From: Aureobasidium sp. EXF-3400
Lineage: Eukaryota > Ascomycota > Dothideomycetes > Dothideales > Saccotheciaceae
Length of the DNA stretch: 64,000 nucleotides
Direction: 5' to 3'
NCBI GenBank assembly: GCA_024195585.1
Contig: SWBL01000049.1
Coordinates: forward strand, 62,001-126,000
The notes beneath the pieces are model-generated. The model was not told the origin of the DNA. It made no database searches and saw only the letters and a list, made by a program, of their open reading frames with translations. Below are positions 1 through 9,587 of this stretch, piece by piece. A program made the translations under genes and the position numbers. The first letter of the stretch is position 1, and each line of letters opens with the position of its first letter.

Positions 1-678
1 TGAAGTTGACCGGTTACCACTTAAGGCACCCGGCTAATCTATTGCACCATATGAAGGAATCGTCAATTTGCACGAGTCGCTACCCTATGGAGGCGAGGTT
101 TTGTGTTGGTGGAATGGAGGAAAGATTGACTTTTGGTGCCTGGGCTATCACGCTTCCGCACCCAATCATGCCCCTGGCGCTTGCTCGGCACGCGGTGCAC
201 AGACCTCAGGAGTGTCCCTTTCGACTTTCGTCCATCGCAACATGCGGTTCATCACCTCCACCAAGGACATAGTCGCCCCTCTTTTGACAGTGGCGCCGCA
301 ATTTCAATCTCGAGTCCATACCGTTTTCGACCGCAACGTGATGTATAACGGCAAGCGGGCTGCGGTAGCCATGTTTCCCAAGCCGGTAGGTTCGCAGAGG
401 CCCGACTCGAAGGATGGGGCAGATTTGGAGCCTACCTTTTATCAAGGCCGTTTCCCTCTCATCTGCTTCTTTTCCCTTCTGCTATACACTCGTTCCTATC
501 TATCTCGTGTTCGTGTTTCTTTTGCCAGCCGGTTTCGGTTGTCGTCCACTTTCCTTAAGCAAACTGTGTTTGCGTCCTCTCATTTCGGCTATAAGCTGTT
601 CTACACTCATTCTTATTATACGATATACCGGACCGTTGACCTGATTATACCCATATCGTTATCGTTATCTCAATCGAT
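1..678. other. Left-edge intergenic / upstream region of chitinase
   Basis: I see no convincing gene here. Short overlapping open frames occur on both strands without recognisable domains. The last 200 bases are pyrimidine-rich, as is common before fungal start codons, and lead into the chitinase ATG at 679. Confidence 0.5.
590..595 (+). promoter_or_regulatory. TATA-like box of chitinase gene
   Basis: TATAAG lies 89 nt upstream of the chitinase ATG and is followed by a pyrimidine-rich leader. It is a plausible core promoter element, recognised by position and sequence only. Confidence 0.35.
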
Positions 679-3465
679 ATGCGTGCATCATCTACTATTA
701 CCAGCACTGCAGCTGCAGTTGCTGCTTTCTCAAGCCTGGCATCTGCATTGACCGCCAGTGCAAAGAACAACGTCGTCACATACTGGGGTCAAGGTCCTAA
801 CCAAGGAAGCCTTCAGGACGTCTGCAAGAACCCCAATGTCGATATCGTCAACATCGGATTCATCAATGTCTTCCCCGACCAAGGAAAGGGTGGCTGGCCT
901 GGCTCGAACTTTGGTAATGCCTGCGGTAGCGAGGTCTACACCTACAAGGGCACGAAAACACAGCTCTACTCTAACTGCCCCGATATTGGTACCGACATCG
1001 CCATCTGTCAACAGGTCTATGGCAAGAAGGTCCTTCTCTCCATCGGTGGTGGATACCCTACCAACTACTTCATCAACAACGACACCAGTGCTGTGAACTT
1101 TGCCAACTTCCTTTGGGGTGCTTTCGGACCTGTCAAGAGCGAGTGGACCTCCACTGGCGGGCCTCGTCCTTTCGGTGATGCTGTCGTTGATGGATTCGAC
1201 TTCGATATCGAGAGCGAGCTCTCCTCCGCCCCTACCGTCAATGGCAAGGCTCTTTCCAACTACAAGACCAACGGCTACGTCAAGATGATCACCACCTTCA
1301 AGAACACCCTCTACCCTCAGGATGCCATGAAGCCTTACTACATCTCAGGTGCACCTCAGTGCATCGTTCCCGACCAACACTTTGCTGGTGTCGTCGAGAA
1401 TGCTTGGTTCGATTTCCTCTTCATTCAGTACTACAACACCGCCGCTTGCTCTGCTCGCCAGGCCATCACTTCTGGCACCTTCAAGGGCTACAACGACTGG
1501 GCCAGCGTCAAGTCAAAGAACAATGATGTCAAGCTCTTTGTTGGTCTTCCTGGAAGCACTGCCGCCTCGGCCAACGCTAGCTACTACCTCCAGCCCTCTG
1601 AGGTCAAGACTCTTGTAAGCAAGGTTTACAGCAACACCAGATTCGGTGGTATCATGGTCTGGGAAGCTACATACGCTGCCAACAACGTCATCTGCAACAG
1701 AAACTACCTCACCTGGATGAAGCAGATCCTTAACGCTCAGGCTGACGGTACTTCCCTCAACACTGTTACTAGCCCTTGCCCTGCTGCACCCATCTCCAAA
1801 GATGGTACCTGCGGAGGCTACAACGGCTACACCTGTGCCGGATCCGCCTTCGGTTCCTGCTGTTCTCAGTACGGATACTGTGGTTCTTCGGCTGATTACT
1901 GCAGCACTGCCAACTGTGCACCTAAATTTGGCAAGTGTGGTACCCAGATCTCATCCAGCTCTTCCAAGAAGATCTCGTCCACTACTTCCAAGAAGATCAC
2001 ATCTAGCTCTTCCATGAAGGCTTCTTCTGCTACCACCAAGTACGCCTCCGTTGCCGGAAAGTTCGCCGCTGGTGACAACAACTCTACCCTTCTTGCTGGT
2101 ACTGGCTCCGCATCTGTCATCGTTGCCCCTCTCGGCACTGGTATTGTCGCTCCCATCGGAACTGGCGTCTCTACCGCTGTCGGAACTGGTGGCCTTATCG
2201 GAACCGGTGCTACCGTTGTCGTAGCTGAGACTATCTACGGAACTGCTCCTGTGTCCGCCGCCAAGGTCACACCTTCTGCTGGCTTCCCTCAAGTCGCCCC
2301 TTACTCCAACCACACTTCTCCCAAGTTCGGCAACGCTGGCGCCAACGTCAACAACGGTCCCGGTGCTGTGCAAGTCATAGAGACCACTGTCTTTGTCACT
2401 CGCACTTACTACCAGACTCAGGTTCAGCAGGTCACTCGTACAAATGCTCAGGGCGCTGAGACCACCGAATATGTGACCAAGACTATCAACGAGTACACCA
2501 CTGTTACCCCCGTCTCTACCACGATTGCTGTGCCCAACGCTGGAAACTCGAACGCTGGACAGAAAGCCGCCAATAACAACAACGCTGCCTCTCTGGAGAT
2601 CATCGAGTCTACTGTTTACGTTACTCGCACCTTCTACCAAACCCAGATTCAGCCTGTCACTCGCACTAACGCCCAAGGTGCCGAGACCACCGAGTACGTG
2701 ACCAAGACCGTCAGCGTCTACACAACCGTCACTCCCGTAGCCACTCAGATCGCCACTCCCAAGAAGGCTTCCTCCAACTCGGGCACCTCCGACAACACCG
2801 TCGCAGACCAAAGCGGCAACACCTCGAACGACGACACCATGCCTGCTCCCGCCAACGACCAACGCTACAGCGCAGTCACCCAGACTGTCTACAGCACCAC
2901 CTACGTGACAGCCACCATCCGCCAATCCGTCGTCACATACACCACTTCATACCCCGTCTCCACGATTGTCAACTACGCACCCACAAACACCAACAGCATG
3001 TCCACCACCACCACAACCGTCAGAACCACAAAGACCTTCACCGAGACCATCCATGTTGGTGCCTCAGCTGCTCCCTTTGCCTTCAACAACGCCACTGCCA
3101 ATGTCTTCGCTCCCAGCGGCACTGTTCTCAATGCTGCTTACACACCCGCATCTGTTGCCTCTTCCGCCGACTCTGCAGCCTCATCGTCTGAAGCTTCTCA
3201 AGTCATCGTTTTGCAAACCCAAACTGTTGTTGCCGTGGCCGATGAGACTGCTGCTGCCGCCGCAGCTGGTCCTACCGCTGGTACTGCATCCAACAGCCGC
3301 GTCTATGGCTCTGCAGCCTCCAACAGCACCACTTCTGCTTACGAGCGCAGTGTTGTTATGCAGATGGAGATGAAGGCTGTGGCCAAGGGTGCTGCTAGCA
3401 ATGTACACACTGACATTGGACTTTGCGTGTTGGCATTGTTTATTGGTGCTTTCTTTGTCATGTAA
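679..3465 (+). CDS. GPI-anchored class III chitinase (GH18) with CBM18
   Basis: A single-exon gene of 928 aa. It should hydrolyse beta-1,4 bonds of chitin at the cell wall. Residues 1-27 look like a secretion signal. The GH18 domain follows, with the catalytic motif DGFDFDIE at 171-178 and proton donor Glu178. A cysteine-rich CBM18 chitin-binding domain lies at about 375-421. A long Ser/Thr linker follows, with a PIGTG-type Gly/Thr stretch and two near-identical 60-residue repeats starting at 566 and 641. The C-terminus is hydrophobic (about 907-928) without a charged tail, as in GPI-attachment signals. This layout matches Aspergillus ChiA-type wall-bound chitinases. Its role in wall remodelling is inferred from the family. 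The start is the first ATG before a clear signal peptide. Confidence 0.93.
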   Translation: MRASSTITSTAAAVAAFSSLASALTASAKNNVVTYWGQGPNQGSLQDVCKNPNVDIVNIGFINVFPDQGKGGWPGSNFGNACGSEVYTYKGTKTQLYSNCPDIGTDIAICQQVYGKKVLLSIGGGYPTNYFINNDTSAVNFANFLWGAFGPVKSEWTSTGGPRPFGDAVVDGFDFDIESELSSAPTVNGKALSNYKTNGYVKMITTFKNTLYPQDAMKPYYISGAPQCIVPDQHFAGVVENAWFDFLFIQYYNTAACSARQAITSGTFKGYNDWASVKSKNNDVKLFVGLPGSTAASANASYYLQPSEVKTLVSKVYSNTRFGGIMVWEATYAANNVICNRNYLTWMKQILNAQADGTSLNTVTSPCPAAPISKDGTCGGYNGYTCAGSAFGSCCSQYGYCGSSADYCSTANCAPKFGKCGTQISSSSSKKISSTTSKKITSSSSMKASSATTKYASVAGKFAAGDNNSTLLAGTGSASVIVAPLGTGIVAPIGTGVSTAVGTGGLIGTGATVVVAETIYGTAPVSAAKVTPSAGFPQVAPYSNHTSPKFGNAGANVNNGPGAVQVIETTVFVTRTYYQTQVQQVTRTNAQGAETTEYVTKTINEYTTVTPVSTTIAVPNAGNSNAGQKAANNNNAASLEIIESTVYVTRTFYQTQIQPVTRTNAQGAETTEYVTKTVSVYTTVTPVATQIATPKKASSNSGTSDNTVADQSGNTSNDDTMPAPANDQRYSAVTQTVYSTTYVTATIRQSVVTYTTSYPVSTIVNYAPTNTNSMSTTTTTVRTTKTFTETIHVGASAAPFAFNNATANVFAPSGTVLNAAYTPASVASSADSAASSSEASQVIVLQTQTVVAVADETAAAAAAGPTAGTASNSRVYGSAASNSTTSAYERSVVMQMEMKAVAKGAASNVHTDIGLCVLALFIGAFFVM
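2374..2778 (+). repeat. Internal 225-bp-spaced duplication in the chitinase linker
   Basis: Two copies, nt 2374-2553 and 2599-2778, encode nearly the same peptide containing VTRTNAQGAETTEYVTKT. The third-position differences show it is not a very recent duplication. It lengthens the O-glycosylatable stalk between the catalytic/CBM18 part and the GPI signal. Confidence 0.8.
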
Positions 3466-4024
3466 AAAGTTGATCTGTGTCAGGAGATGACAGTTTGTAT
3501 ATATGATGTGGGTCGCAGGTGCAAAGTGGAATCCTGTCTGGTTATGGGATGTTTGTGACGACCTTCTTTTTCTTTGTTGATTCTTTTTCGTTTCTGTATG
3601 TAGATGACTTGCCTTCTGAGCTTGAAGCTAGCTTTGGTTTATTTCATGATGGACGTATTTATTTTCATACTTTCTTGTCTGTGTCCTTTGAAAAGTGAAT
3701 CGAGTGTGACTTTACTGTTTATATGTGTGTGGACGCTTTACAATTGGCTGCGTTGACGCGCGCGAGTAATGATCGGTCTGACATGAGTGTTCAAATGCTC
3801 CGCCAACCAATTCTATTCACTGCGCCTGGTGACCTTTGGTCTACTGCGCAGTCTGGTAAATCGATGGTACCTTTACAGACACATTCTATCGAGGTTACTC
3901 TCGGTCAACTTCCATCTCTCTCTCTACCATTTGTAACTTTAAGCGGAAACAAAATTCACACACATATTGTTCAATTCGGCACTGAGACGATATATCGATC
4001 AGGTCCGAAGCTGACATACAAAAC
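3466..4024. other. Intergenic region, chitinase 3' to next gene
   Basis: This is the chitinase 3' flank (T-rich, likely with the polyadenylation signals) and then the upstream region of the gene at 4025. I recognise no further feature. An open frame beginning at 3723 is a shadow running into the next gene in another frame. Confidence 0.5.
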
Positions 4025-4897
4025 ATGGATCTCGAACTCATTGCACTTCGTCTCTATCTGCTACCTTTCCAGATCGTGGTATCAGCTGTGCGGCTACTCT
4101 TCCGATCTCTCTACTGGATTGTACACAACAATTCTGTCAAAACAACCACATATCATCTGTCTCGACTGCCATTTCAGATCACAGCACTGGTTCCTCGTCC
4201 ACTCCATCATCTGCTTAGAAGTGTTGTGGGTAGCGGCATCGCTGTCTTCATCTACTTATTCAAGGCGTTCTCCTTCGCTCGAGCAATTCAAGATGCAGTC
4301 TGTCTGGCAGCTCTGGTTTTTGCTTTGGTTTTTGCCTACTTGGTCATATCCTACCATCTCGATAAAAGAGAGGATGCGCGAAAGGAAAGAATGGCAGAAG
4401 AAAGGAAGAAAGAAGCAAAAGAACACCAAGAACGGGTGAAACGCATGATTGAAGAGTACCTGCGTCGAGAACAAAAAGCGCGAGAAGAAATTTTGCAGCG
4501 TGCGAGAGAGCATACACACCGTCGTACCAAACCAAAACAGCAAAATTCACACAACTCTTCTCAACCTCACCCTCCACCCTCCTCCGCGTTCAAAGCCCGC
4601 CAGTACAACCAACAGCAAAGGGATCTGAGCCATGACTTCCACACCTGGCGCGACGAATGCAAAGCTCTGTTGAACGATCCAGCATCAGTCACCACACTAC
4701 CACAACCACCTGGAGACCTTGCAACCCTATACAAGAAGGCAAGACTCTCGACAGCAGAACTCAAAAAGGAGCGTCGGATCTGGCATCCAGATGCTTGGTC
4801 GCAAGTCCCTGAGCCCTACAAAGGGGAGATCCACAGGATGGTGACGGGGGTATTTCAGATTGTGGATGCTATTTATGTTGGTAGGCAGCAGTCGTAA
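4025..4897 (+). CDS. Membrane-anchored protein with C-terminal HPD (J-like) domain
   Basis: 290 aa, single exon, no precise family name recognised. The N-terminal 110 residues are hydrophobic, with probable membrane segments near 5-30 and 72-110. A highly charged Lys/Glu/Arg stretch at 112-165 is likely coiled coil, followed by a Pro/Gln/Ser linker. The last 85 residues carry WRDEC...LP.PP...LS.AEL.KER..WHPD.WS.VP.PY, with His254-Pro255-Asp256. The gene at 6600 has the same C-terminal domain, so the two are paralogues. HPD after a basic helix recalls the J domain of Hsp40 and similar fungal proteins, but the loop and flanking helices are not canonical. Chaperone function is therefore only a guess. 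The ATG follows an A-rich leader. Confidence 0.7.
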   Translation: MDLELIALRLYLLPFQIVVSAVRLLFRSLYWIVHNNSVKTTTYHLSRLPFQITALVPRPLHHLLRSVVGSGIAVFIYLFKAFSFARAIQDAVCLAALVFALVFAYLVISYHLDKREDARKERMAEERKKEAKEHQERVKRMIEEYLRREQKAREEILQRAREHTHRRTKPKQQNSHNSSQPHPPPSSAFKARQYNQQQRDLSHDFHTWRDECKALLNDPASVTTLPQPPGDLATLYKKARLSTAELKKERRIWHPDAWSQVPEPYKGEIHRMVTGVFQIVDAIYVGRQQS

Positions 4898-5003
4898 TGG
4901 AAAGGATGTTGAAGGCGAGGTGAGCTGGATGTGAAAACGCCGGAAGTGTGTCCGGCACTCTGTTCAGTAGTTGGCAAGATGATACTTTCTGGTGAAAAGT
5001 CAG

Positions 5004-5420
5004 TCAACAAATCCGACCGATGTTCCGAGATGAGACGTACCACTCATCCACAAAATACACCTTAGCATGCCCAAAGACCTGTTCTTGATGTCTATACCGT
5101 TCATCTCGCCGTTTCTTCATATAGTAGCAGAAATGTATAGCTTCAGCTAACCAATATACAAGATATAGAGCAAGCAGTTTTGCTGATGTCTTAATTATGA
5201 ATAAGATGATGAGAACCACAGAAGATGTAAAAGTGGAGATGGAGGGCGTGAGAGAGGAGATGAGGAAGAATAGGAAGGCAGGGTCCAAGAAGCTCAAGAC
5301 GATCAACAAGGCAGAGAAAGTGACGAGGAAGGTTATGCAGAAAGTGACAGTAAAGATGTGTATGAGAGACCGTGGATGGTAGGGAGCAGCATCGTATGAG
5401 GGTTGAGTAGTATGTGGCAT
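5004..5420 (-). CDS. Small multi-pass membrane protein, hypothetical
   Basis: 138 aa, not recognised. Residues about 18-45 and 47-100 are strongly hydrophobic, giving two to four membrane segments, and are followed by a basic cytosolic-type tail (KKRRDERYRHQE). It is convergent with the gene ending at 4897, about 100 nt away. A GT-AG pair with a CTGAC branch (intron 5040 down to 4989, 52 nt) lies near the 3' end. Using that acceptor puts a stop at the junction and shortens the protein by about 12 residues; an acceptor 4 nt further on would extend it. The 3' end is thus uncertain, and the whole ORF could be non-coding. Confidence 0.4.
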   Translation of the reverse strand: MPHTTQPSYDAAPYHPRSLIHIFTVTFCITFLVTFSALLIVLSFLDPAFLFFLISSLTPSISTFTSSVVLIILFIIKTSAKLLALYLVYWLAEAIHFCYYMKKRRDERYRHQEQVFGHAKVYFVDEWYVSSRNIGRIC

Positions 5421-5745
5421 TTCAGAACTCTCTCGGGTTGGAATGGGTAAGGGAGGCAGTTGTATATTATAAGATGCGTGATTAGAGACTCACATCCTTA
5501 GGAAGAGGAGCTGATAAAAGTACTGTTTCTGTTTGTCTGTCAGCTGTCCAGTCGCAGTCTCGGCAAAGGATCGTAGGATGCCGCTACAGTAAGCCCGGGC
5601 GCAGCATCTTCGCAATACACCATGATTGGACAAGACACACCAACAATTCATAGAAGTGAATTCATTCGTCGACAAGCAACACAGAAATTACATATGTACA
5701 GCGCATGCCTTCTTCACCCCATCACCATTATCTCTTTCCTCTCTT

Positions 5746-6109
5746 TTACGAACTTCCAACAACCTTTCCGTTAATCAACAGAGGAGACTTGTCGGAGAAG
5801 TTCTTGACATCACCCATGACGGTGGACACGGTATCGGATTGCAGGGCTTTGCCGCGGGCTTCCTCGGACTCCCAGGTGAGGATGGCTTCGACGCAGTACT
5901 CGGCGTCTGAGGGGTATTCGACGACGGACCAGCTCTTGAGGCCGAAGGGGCTCCAGTTCTTGTAGACGAGGGGCATGTGCGAGGAGAGGTAGTAGTCCAT
6001 GTTGAAGTCGGTACCCTTGGGGTAGAGGACCTGAGAGGGCGGTGTGTTAGTTGCTTGAAGGTGAGGAGGTGGGTGAGGAAGCCTGTACTGAGGTGTTTGC
6101 TGCGGGCAT
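5746..6109 (-). CDS. EthD-domain protein (dimeric alpha/beta barrel)
   Basis: Two exons, 6109-6089 and 6030-5746, joined across a 58-nt intron that starts GTACAG, has a CTAAC branch and ends CTCTCAG. The product is 101 aa. Exon 1 encodes only seven residues (MPAANTS). The join gives VLYPKGTDFNMDYYLSSHMP, the typical start of EthD-family proteins, whose small ferredoxin-like subunits dimerise. Family members are linked to ether or aromatic catabolism and to polyketide tailoring, but the substrate cannot be told here. The length fits the family (about 100 aa). It is divergent from the gene at 6600. Confidence 0.85.
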
Positions 6110-6599
6110 TGTGATGGTATTGAGAGTTGTGAATTGGGTGTTTGTCTGAGTTGAGATTCTGGTTAGAGAGTCGAGGTACGAGCAGAAGCAGTGAGATAGC
6201 GAGTTGTTGTTTCTAACCGAGATATTTGACGACGGCCCAAGGTGGGGGCTGGAGTGAGGCGCCCATGACGCGGGGTAATCTAAAGCTTACAAATGCCCCT
6301 CACTACAGCTGAACTACCCACCCTGCCTGATACTCCTCACATCCTTCAGCTCTCTTCCATTCGTCCTTGTCACCTTGAACTACGGCTCGGCTCAGCTGTA
6401 TACCTTGCAGTACTACAGACTCGTAAGGCGCCACAGATCTGCTGTTGATGCAAAGAACAGCATCCCATCATCGTCTATCTCCGGCTTCCAAACTCCGTCA
6501 ATTCCGGTAGATTGATATGGATGCAATTCTGGCAGCTTCTATCGAGCTCCGGCCAACAAACGATTGAATCCCATGACACTCTAGCAACGCTGGGGTTCT
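6110..6599. other. Divergent promoter region, EthD gene / HPD paralogue
   Basis: 490 bp between two divergent start codons. No gene is visible. It presumably holds the upstream elements of both neighbours. Confidence 0.4.
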
Positions 6600-7241
6600 A
6601 TGGATCATGCCATATGGTCACGCTTTAGCTGCCTCCTGGATGCCCCCGTGGGGTCCACTCTAGAGGCCATCAGACATTGGCAATATGTTCATGCAGAGAG
6701 ACGTAGAGTGGACAAACTGATATCCATCATCATTGATGACTCGAGCTTTGACGACCTCGAAGCTTCTCTCACAGAAGAGCAAGAAACTCATCTGGCAGAA
6801 TTGTACCGTCATCTTGATGAGGTATTCAAAACTTATGAGCAAGGCGATCACACAAAATTCGTCAGCCCAGACGTTCCTGGACCGCCAAGCGTCCATCTTC
6901 CCATATCGGCTCATCTGAAACTTGCCTTCAATGAATGGCGACAGCAGTGTTGGAAGTTGTCCGAGACGCCTGAGTTCATCAGAGAATTACCACATCCACC
7001 AGCCATATCCTGCTCCAAACCTGGCTGCGACAACACACTTGAACGATTCAAGACTTGCGTACACAGCATGAAGATTCTCTACCTCAATACTGAGCTTAGC
7101 CGTGCAGAATTGCTCAAAGAACGTAATTTCTGGCACCCGGATCGTTGGAGCAGAGTCCCTCAGCCTTACCGCCAGGAAGTTGAACAAATGGCGATAATCG
7201 TCTTCCAGGTGCTTCAACCGCTTTGCGACAGAGTGAGATGA
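6600..7241 (+). CDS. HPD (J-like) domain protein, paralogue of gene at 4025
   Basis: 213 aa, single exon. The C-terminal 100 residues align with those of the protein at 4025: F..WR..C..L...P, LP.PP, LS.AEL.KER..WHPD.WS.VP.PY..E...M...VFQ. The HPD triad is His179-Pro180-Asp181. Unlike the paralogue, it has no membrane segments, and it has an extra insertion (about 135-150) with two cysteines (CSKPGC). The N-terminal half is acidic and helical. I do not recognise a named family. The shared domain resembles the degenerate HPD modules seen in expanded fungal protein families, and its function is unknown. Confidence 0.7.
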   Translation: MDHAIWSRFSCLLDAPVGSTLEAIRHWQYVHAERRRVDKLISIIIDDSSFDDLEASLTEEQETHLAELYRHLDEVFKTYEQGDHTKFVSPDVPGPPSVHLPISAHLKLAFNEWRQQCWKLSETPEFIRELPHPPAISCSKPGCDNTLERFKTCVHSMKILYLNTELSRAELLKERNFWHPDRWSRVPQPYRQEVEQMAIIVFQVLQPLCDRVR

Positions 7242-7639
7242 TTCCGAAGCGTGGTTTTCTGACCTTGCAGGAGGACTTTCGTTCGCTCCGCCTCCCCGTT
7301 CGTCCCTCGGCGACGTGTGGCCTACGAGCCGGGAAAGAGGACGGTACAGGACAGAAAACGGCAGATTCAAATCAATCAGCCTCTATTTATCCCACGCACT
7401 TTCTCTTCGCTGTCTAAATATCCTTATCTCACTCGATCATGACGATTGCTCTGTCTCATGAACTAGTGTAGATGTAAAATGAGATATGCTAGACATGACT
7501 TTCATATACCAAAATTTCTACGCTCCACGAGTGCTTCACATCCATATCTTTTGTTGCGATGCAGACAAATGAGGTCAAAAATGCTTGTTAGGACGATAGA
7601 GAACTCTACCTAAGCCGTGTTGACATTTTCATCGCCCAT
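7242..7639. other. Convergent intergenic region
   Basis: About 400 bp between the 3' ends of the HPD paralogue (+) and the HExxH protein (-). It is AT-rich near 7400-7560, as expected for facing terminators. No gene is visible. Confidence 0.45.
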
Positions 7640-9496
7640 CTAATTAGTAGCACCATCCAGAGTAAATGTGAAGTCCATCCCAACGGCTGCAGGTCCAGTA
7701 TCAGCTTGTGTAGCATCATACATCAAAAGCTTGTCCGGCGTGTTAGCCACGACCAACATCACCTCATCCCCCTCTTCAACTTCTGTTGATGCAGTCTTGA
7801 CAATACCTCCCTGACCATTTCCATTGACTAGCTCAATATACTTGATCTCGCCATACTTGTTGCCAAAGCGGATCCCTTGATTGACGGCTTGCACAACCAA
7901 GTACGCGGTGTAAGAAGTCTGTGCAGTAACCGTAGCCATCACCGTCGAGTTGATATTCTGGAGTGGAACAATACTAGCGCCAAAGTACCTCGGTGCCCGA
8001 TCAGGGTAAACCTGATACTTGCTGCCGCTGCCGCCACCAACAGCAAAAGTATTATTGTAATCCAAACTATCCTGCAAGTATCTGAAATAATTCTGCGCAA
8101 CAGGGTTTCCGTAATCGGCAAATGCCATTCTGGCCCAGTATTTTCCAATGAGTTTCTGTACTGAAGTGTTGGAAGATACAGCCATTCGATTTATGGTGTG
8201 GAAGGGCGTTTCATTGGCTTTGGCATTATAAGTGTCGAAAATTGTTTTCATGGTGGTAGCGCCAAAGCCTGCGTAATTGTCCAGGTTATAGGTTAAGTAG
8301 CTCAGGAAAGGCCATGCCATGTATTTGTTCTGGGGATCGACTAGTGAACGGTAGGATTGGCCGATCACCATGAAAGCTTGGAATGCGGTGCCCCCAGTAC
8401 CTGTTGTATCGTTTGCAGTGGCGCGTGATGAGGAGCACAGGTCAGAGCGATAGGTTTCTGCCACATAGTTGCCGAGGGTTTCTGCCCAGCCAAAGGTGTT
8501 TTGCTGGTTCCACCATGCTGGCTCGGCCATGGAAAGCACATGTCCGTATTCATGTGACATCACTCCCAATTGAGTGATATAATCTGAATCGACGACCACA
8601 AAGCCAGCACCGGTATTATCAAACAACTGATACGTGCGGCCAGAAAACCCATACTGCACCAAATTATCAATGATGAAGTAATTGGTCTTGTAGTAAGGAG
8701 GTCGGCCATCCGTATTCGAGGTCGAGAGGCCTGAAGATCGCCAACCTAGTTTGTTGACGTAGCAGTCCCAGGTTCCTTCCAAGTGTTGGAGTCCTATAGT
8801 GGTGTTTTCGTTGTTTTGGCCGTAGAGACGGAAGTGAGCGCTTTCTGCGTAGGGACCTTTGTCGATGGAGAATTTGGATGCGTCTTGGAAGTCGGGGATG
8901 GGGGCGAGTTTGTATTCGACTGCGGTGGGGTCGGTGGGGATGGGTGCGAGACTGCTGGTTGATGAGGTTTTGGAGGATGTCTTGCTGCTGCTGCTGCTGA
9001 TTTTCGAGCTGGTCTGCGAGGATGAAGATATTTTTGTCGACACCTTGACCACGGAGCTTGAAGAAGACTTCGCGGAGGTAGTTGAGCTTGTCTTCGTGCT
9101 GGTTGAAGACGGTTCGGCTGAGGACTTTGAGGAAGACTTCACGGAGATGCTGGTGGAAGAGGGCTTGACCGAGGATTTGGAAGATGACTTTGCAGAAGTA
9201 CTTGTGCTCGTCTTCTTGCTTGTAGAGGAAGGGTTGATGGAGGCTTTGGAAGAGGTTTTGGCAGCAAGCTGAGCAGAAATGCTCGAAGCGACGCTGGCAG
9301 AGACGCTGGCGGACACCTTGGAAGCGATACTGGCAGCGACGCTAGAGGAAACACTGGAAGAGACCTTTGAAGAAACGCTGGAGGAGATCTTGGTCGAGGC
9401 AGCACTTCCACAAACAGTGTTTTGGCTGACCACAGCAGCAGATGCTGTTGATGCTGCACCAAGAGCAATAAGGAGGGTTGGTCCGGTAAGATGCAT
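7640..9496 (-). CDS. Secreted Ser-rich HExxH protein (DUF6055-like putative metalloprotease)
   Basis: 618 aa, single exon. Residues 1-20 form a signal peptide. Residues 33-185 are an almost pure Ser/Thr/Lys/Ala low-complexity stalk, likely O-glycosylated. The globular part from about 195 contains HFRLYGQNN...LQHLEGTWDCYVNKLGWRS and the zinc-binding-type motif HEYGH at 315-319, followed by GWAETLGNYVAETY, which could supply a third ligand. This arrangement resembles fungal and bacterial DUF6055 proteins, which are zincin-like but mostly uncharacterised. Proteolysis is therefore inferred. There is no GPI-type C-terminus. A TATATAAG box lies about 85 nt upstream of the start. Confidence 0.8.
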   Translation of the reverse strand: MHLTGPTLLIALGAASTASAAVVSQNTVCGSAASTKISSSVSSKVSSSVSSSVAASIASKVSASVSASVASSISAQLAAKTSSKASINPSSTSKKTSTSTSAKSSSKSSVKPSSTSISVKSSSKSSAEPSSTSTKTSSTTSAKSSSSSVVKVSTKISSSSQTSSKISSSSSKTSSKTSSTSSLAPIPTDPTAVEYKLAPIPDFQDASKFSIDKGPYAESAHFRLYGQNNENTTIGLQHLEGTWDCYVNKLGWRSSGLSTSNTDGRPPYYKTNYFIIDNLVQYGFSGRTYQLFDNTGAGFVVVDSDYITQLGVMSHEYGHVLSMAEPAWWNQQNTFGWAETLGNYVAETYRSDLCSSSRATANDTTGTGGTAFQAFMVIGQSYRSLVDPQNKYMAWPFLSYLTYNLDNYAGFGATTMKTIFDTYNAKANETPFHTINRMAVSSNTSVQKLIGKYWARMAFADYGNPVAQNYFRYLQDSLDYNNTFAVGGGSGSKYQVYPDRAPRYFGASIVPLQNINSTVMATVTAQTSYTAYLVVQAVNQGIRFGNKYGEIKYIELVNGNGQGGIVKTASTEVEEGDEVMLVVANTPDKLLMYDATQADTGPAAVGMDFTFTLDGATN

Positions 9497-9579
9497 GTTG
9501 ATAATGCTATCTCACCCAAAATATGTGATTCGATTTGGAGAAAGAAGGTTGTTCTAGAATCATAGGTATAGCGAGACCT

Positions 9580-9587
9580 CTTATATA
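9580..9587 (-). promoter_or_regulatory. TATA box of the HExxH secreted protein
   Basis: TATATAAG on the minus strand, 84 nt upstream of the ATG at 9496. Position and sequence fit a fungal core promoter. Confidence 0.5.

Noticed and set aside
1951..2925. 324-codon minus frame within the chitinase
   Set aside because: It is a shadow of the Thr/Ser-rich coding repeats, with low-complexity Gly/Ser/Val composition and no domain.
5490..5675. 61-codon minus frame ending at a GTGAGT donor-like site
   Set aside because: It could be a 5' exon of the small membrane-protein gene at 5004-5420, but no in-frame acceptor with a convincing branch site was found.
8859..9272. Acidic 137-codon plus frame
   Set aside because: Antisense of the Ser/Lys stalk of the HExxH protein; pure codon-complement effect.
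8940..9400. Regular repeats as a CRISPR array or satellite
   Set aside because: The periodicity comes from Ser/Thr codons of a secreted stalk; there are no spacers and the genome is eukaryotic.
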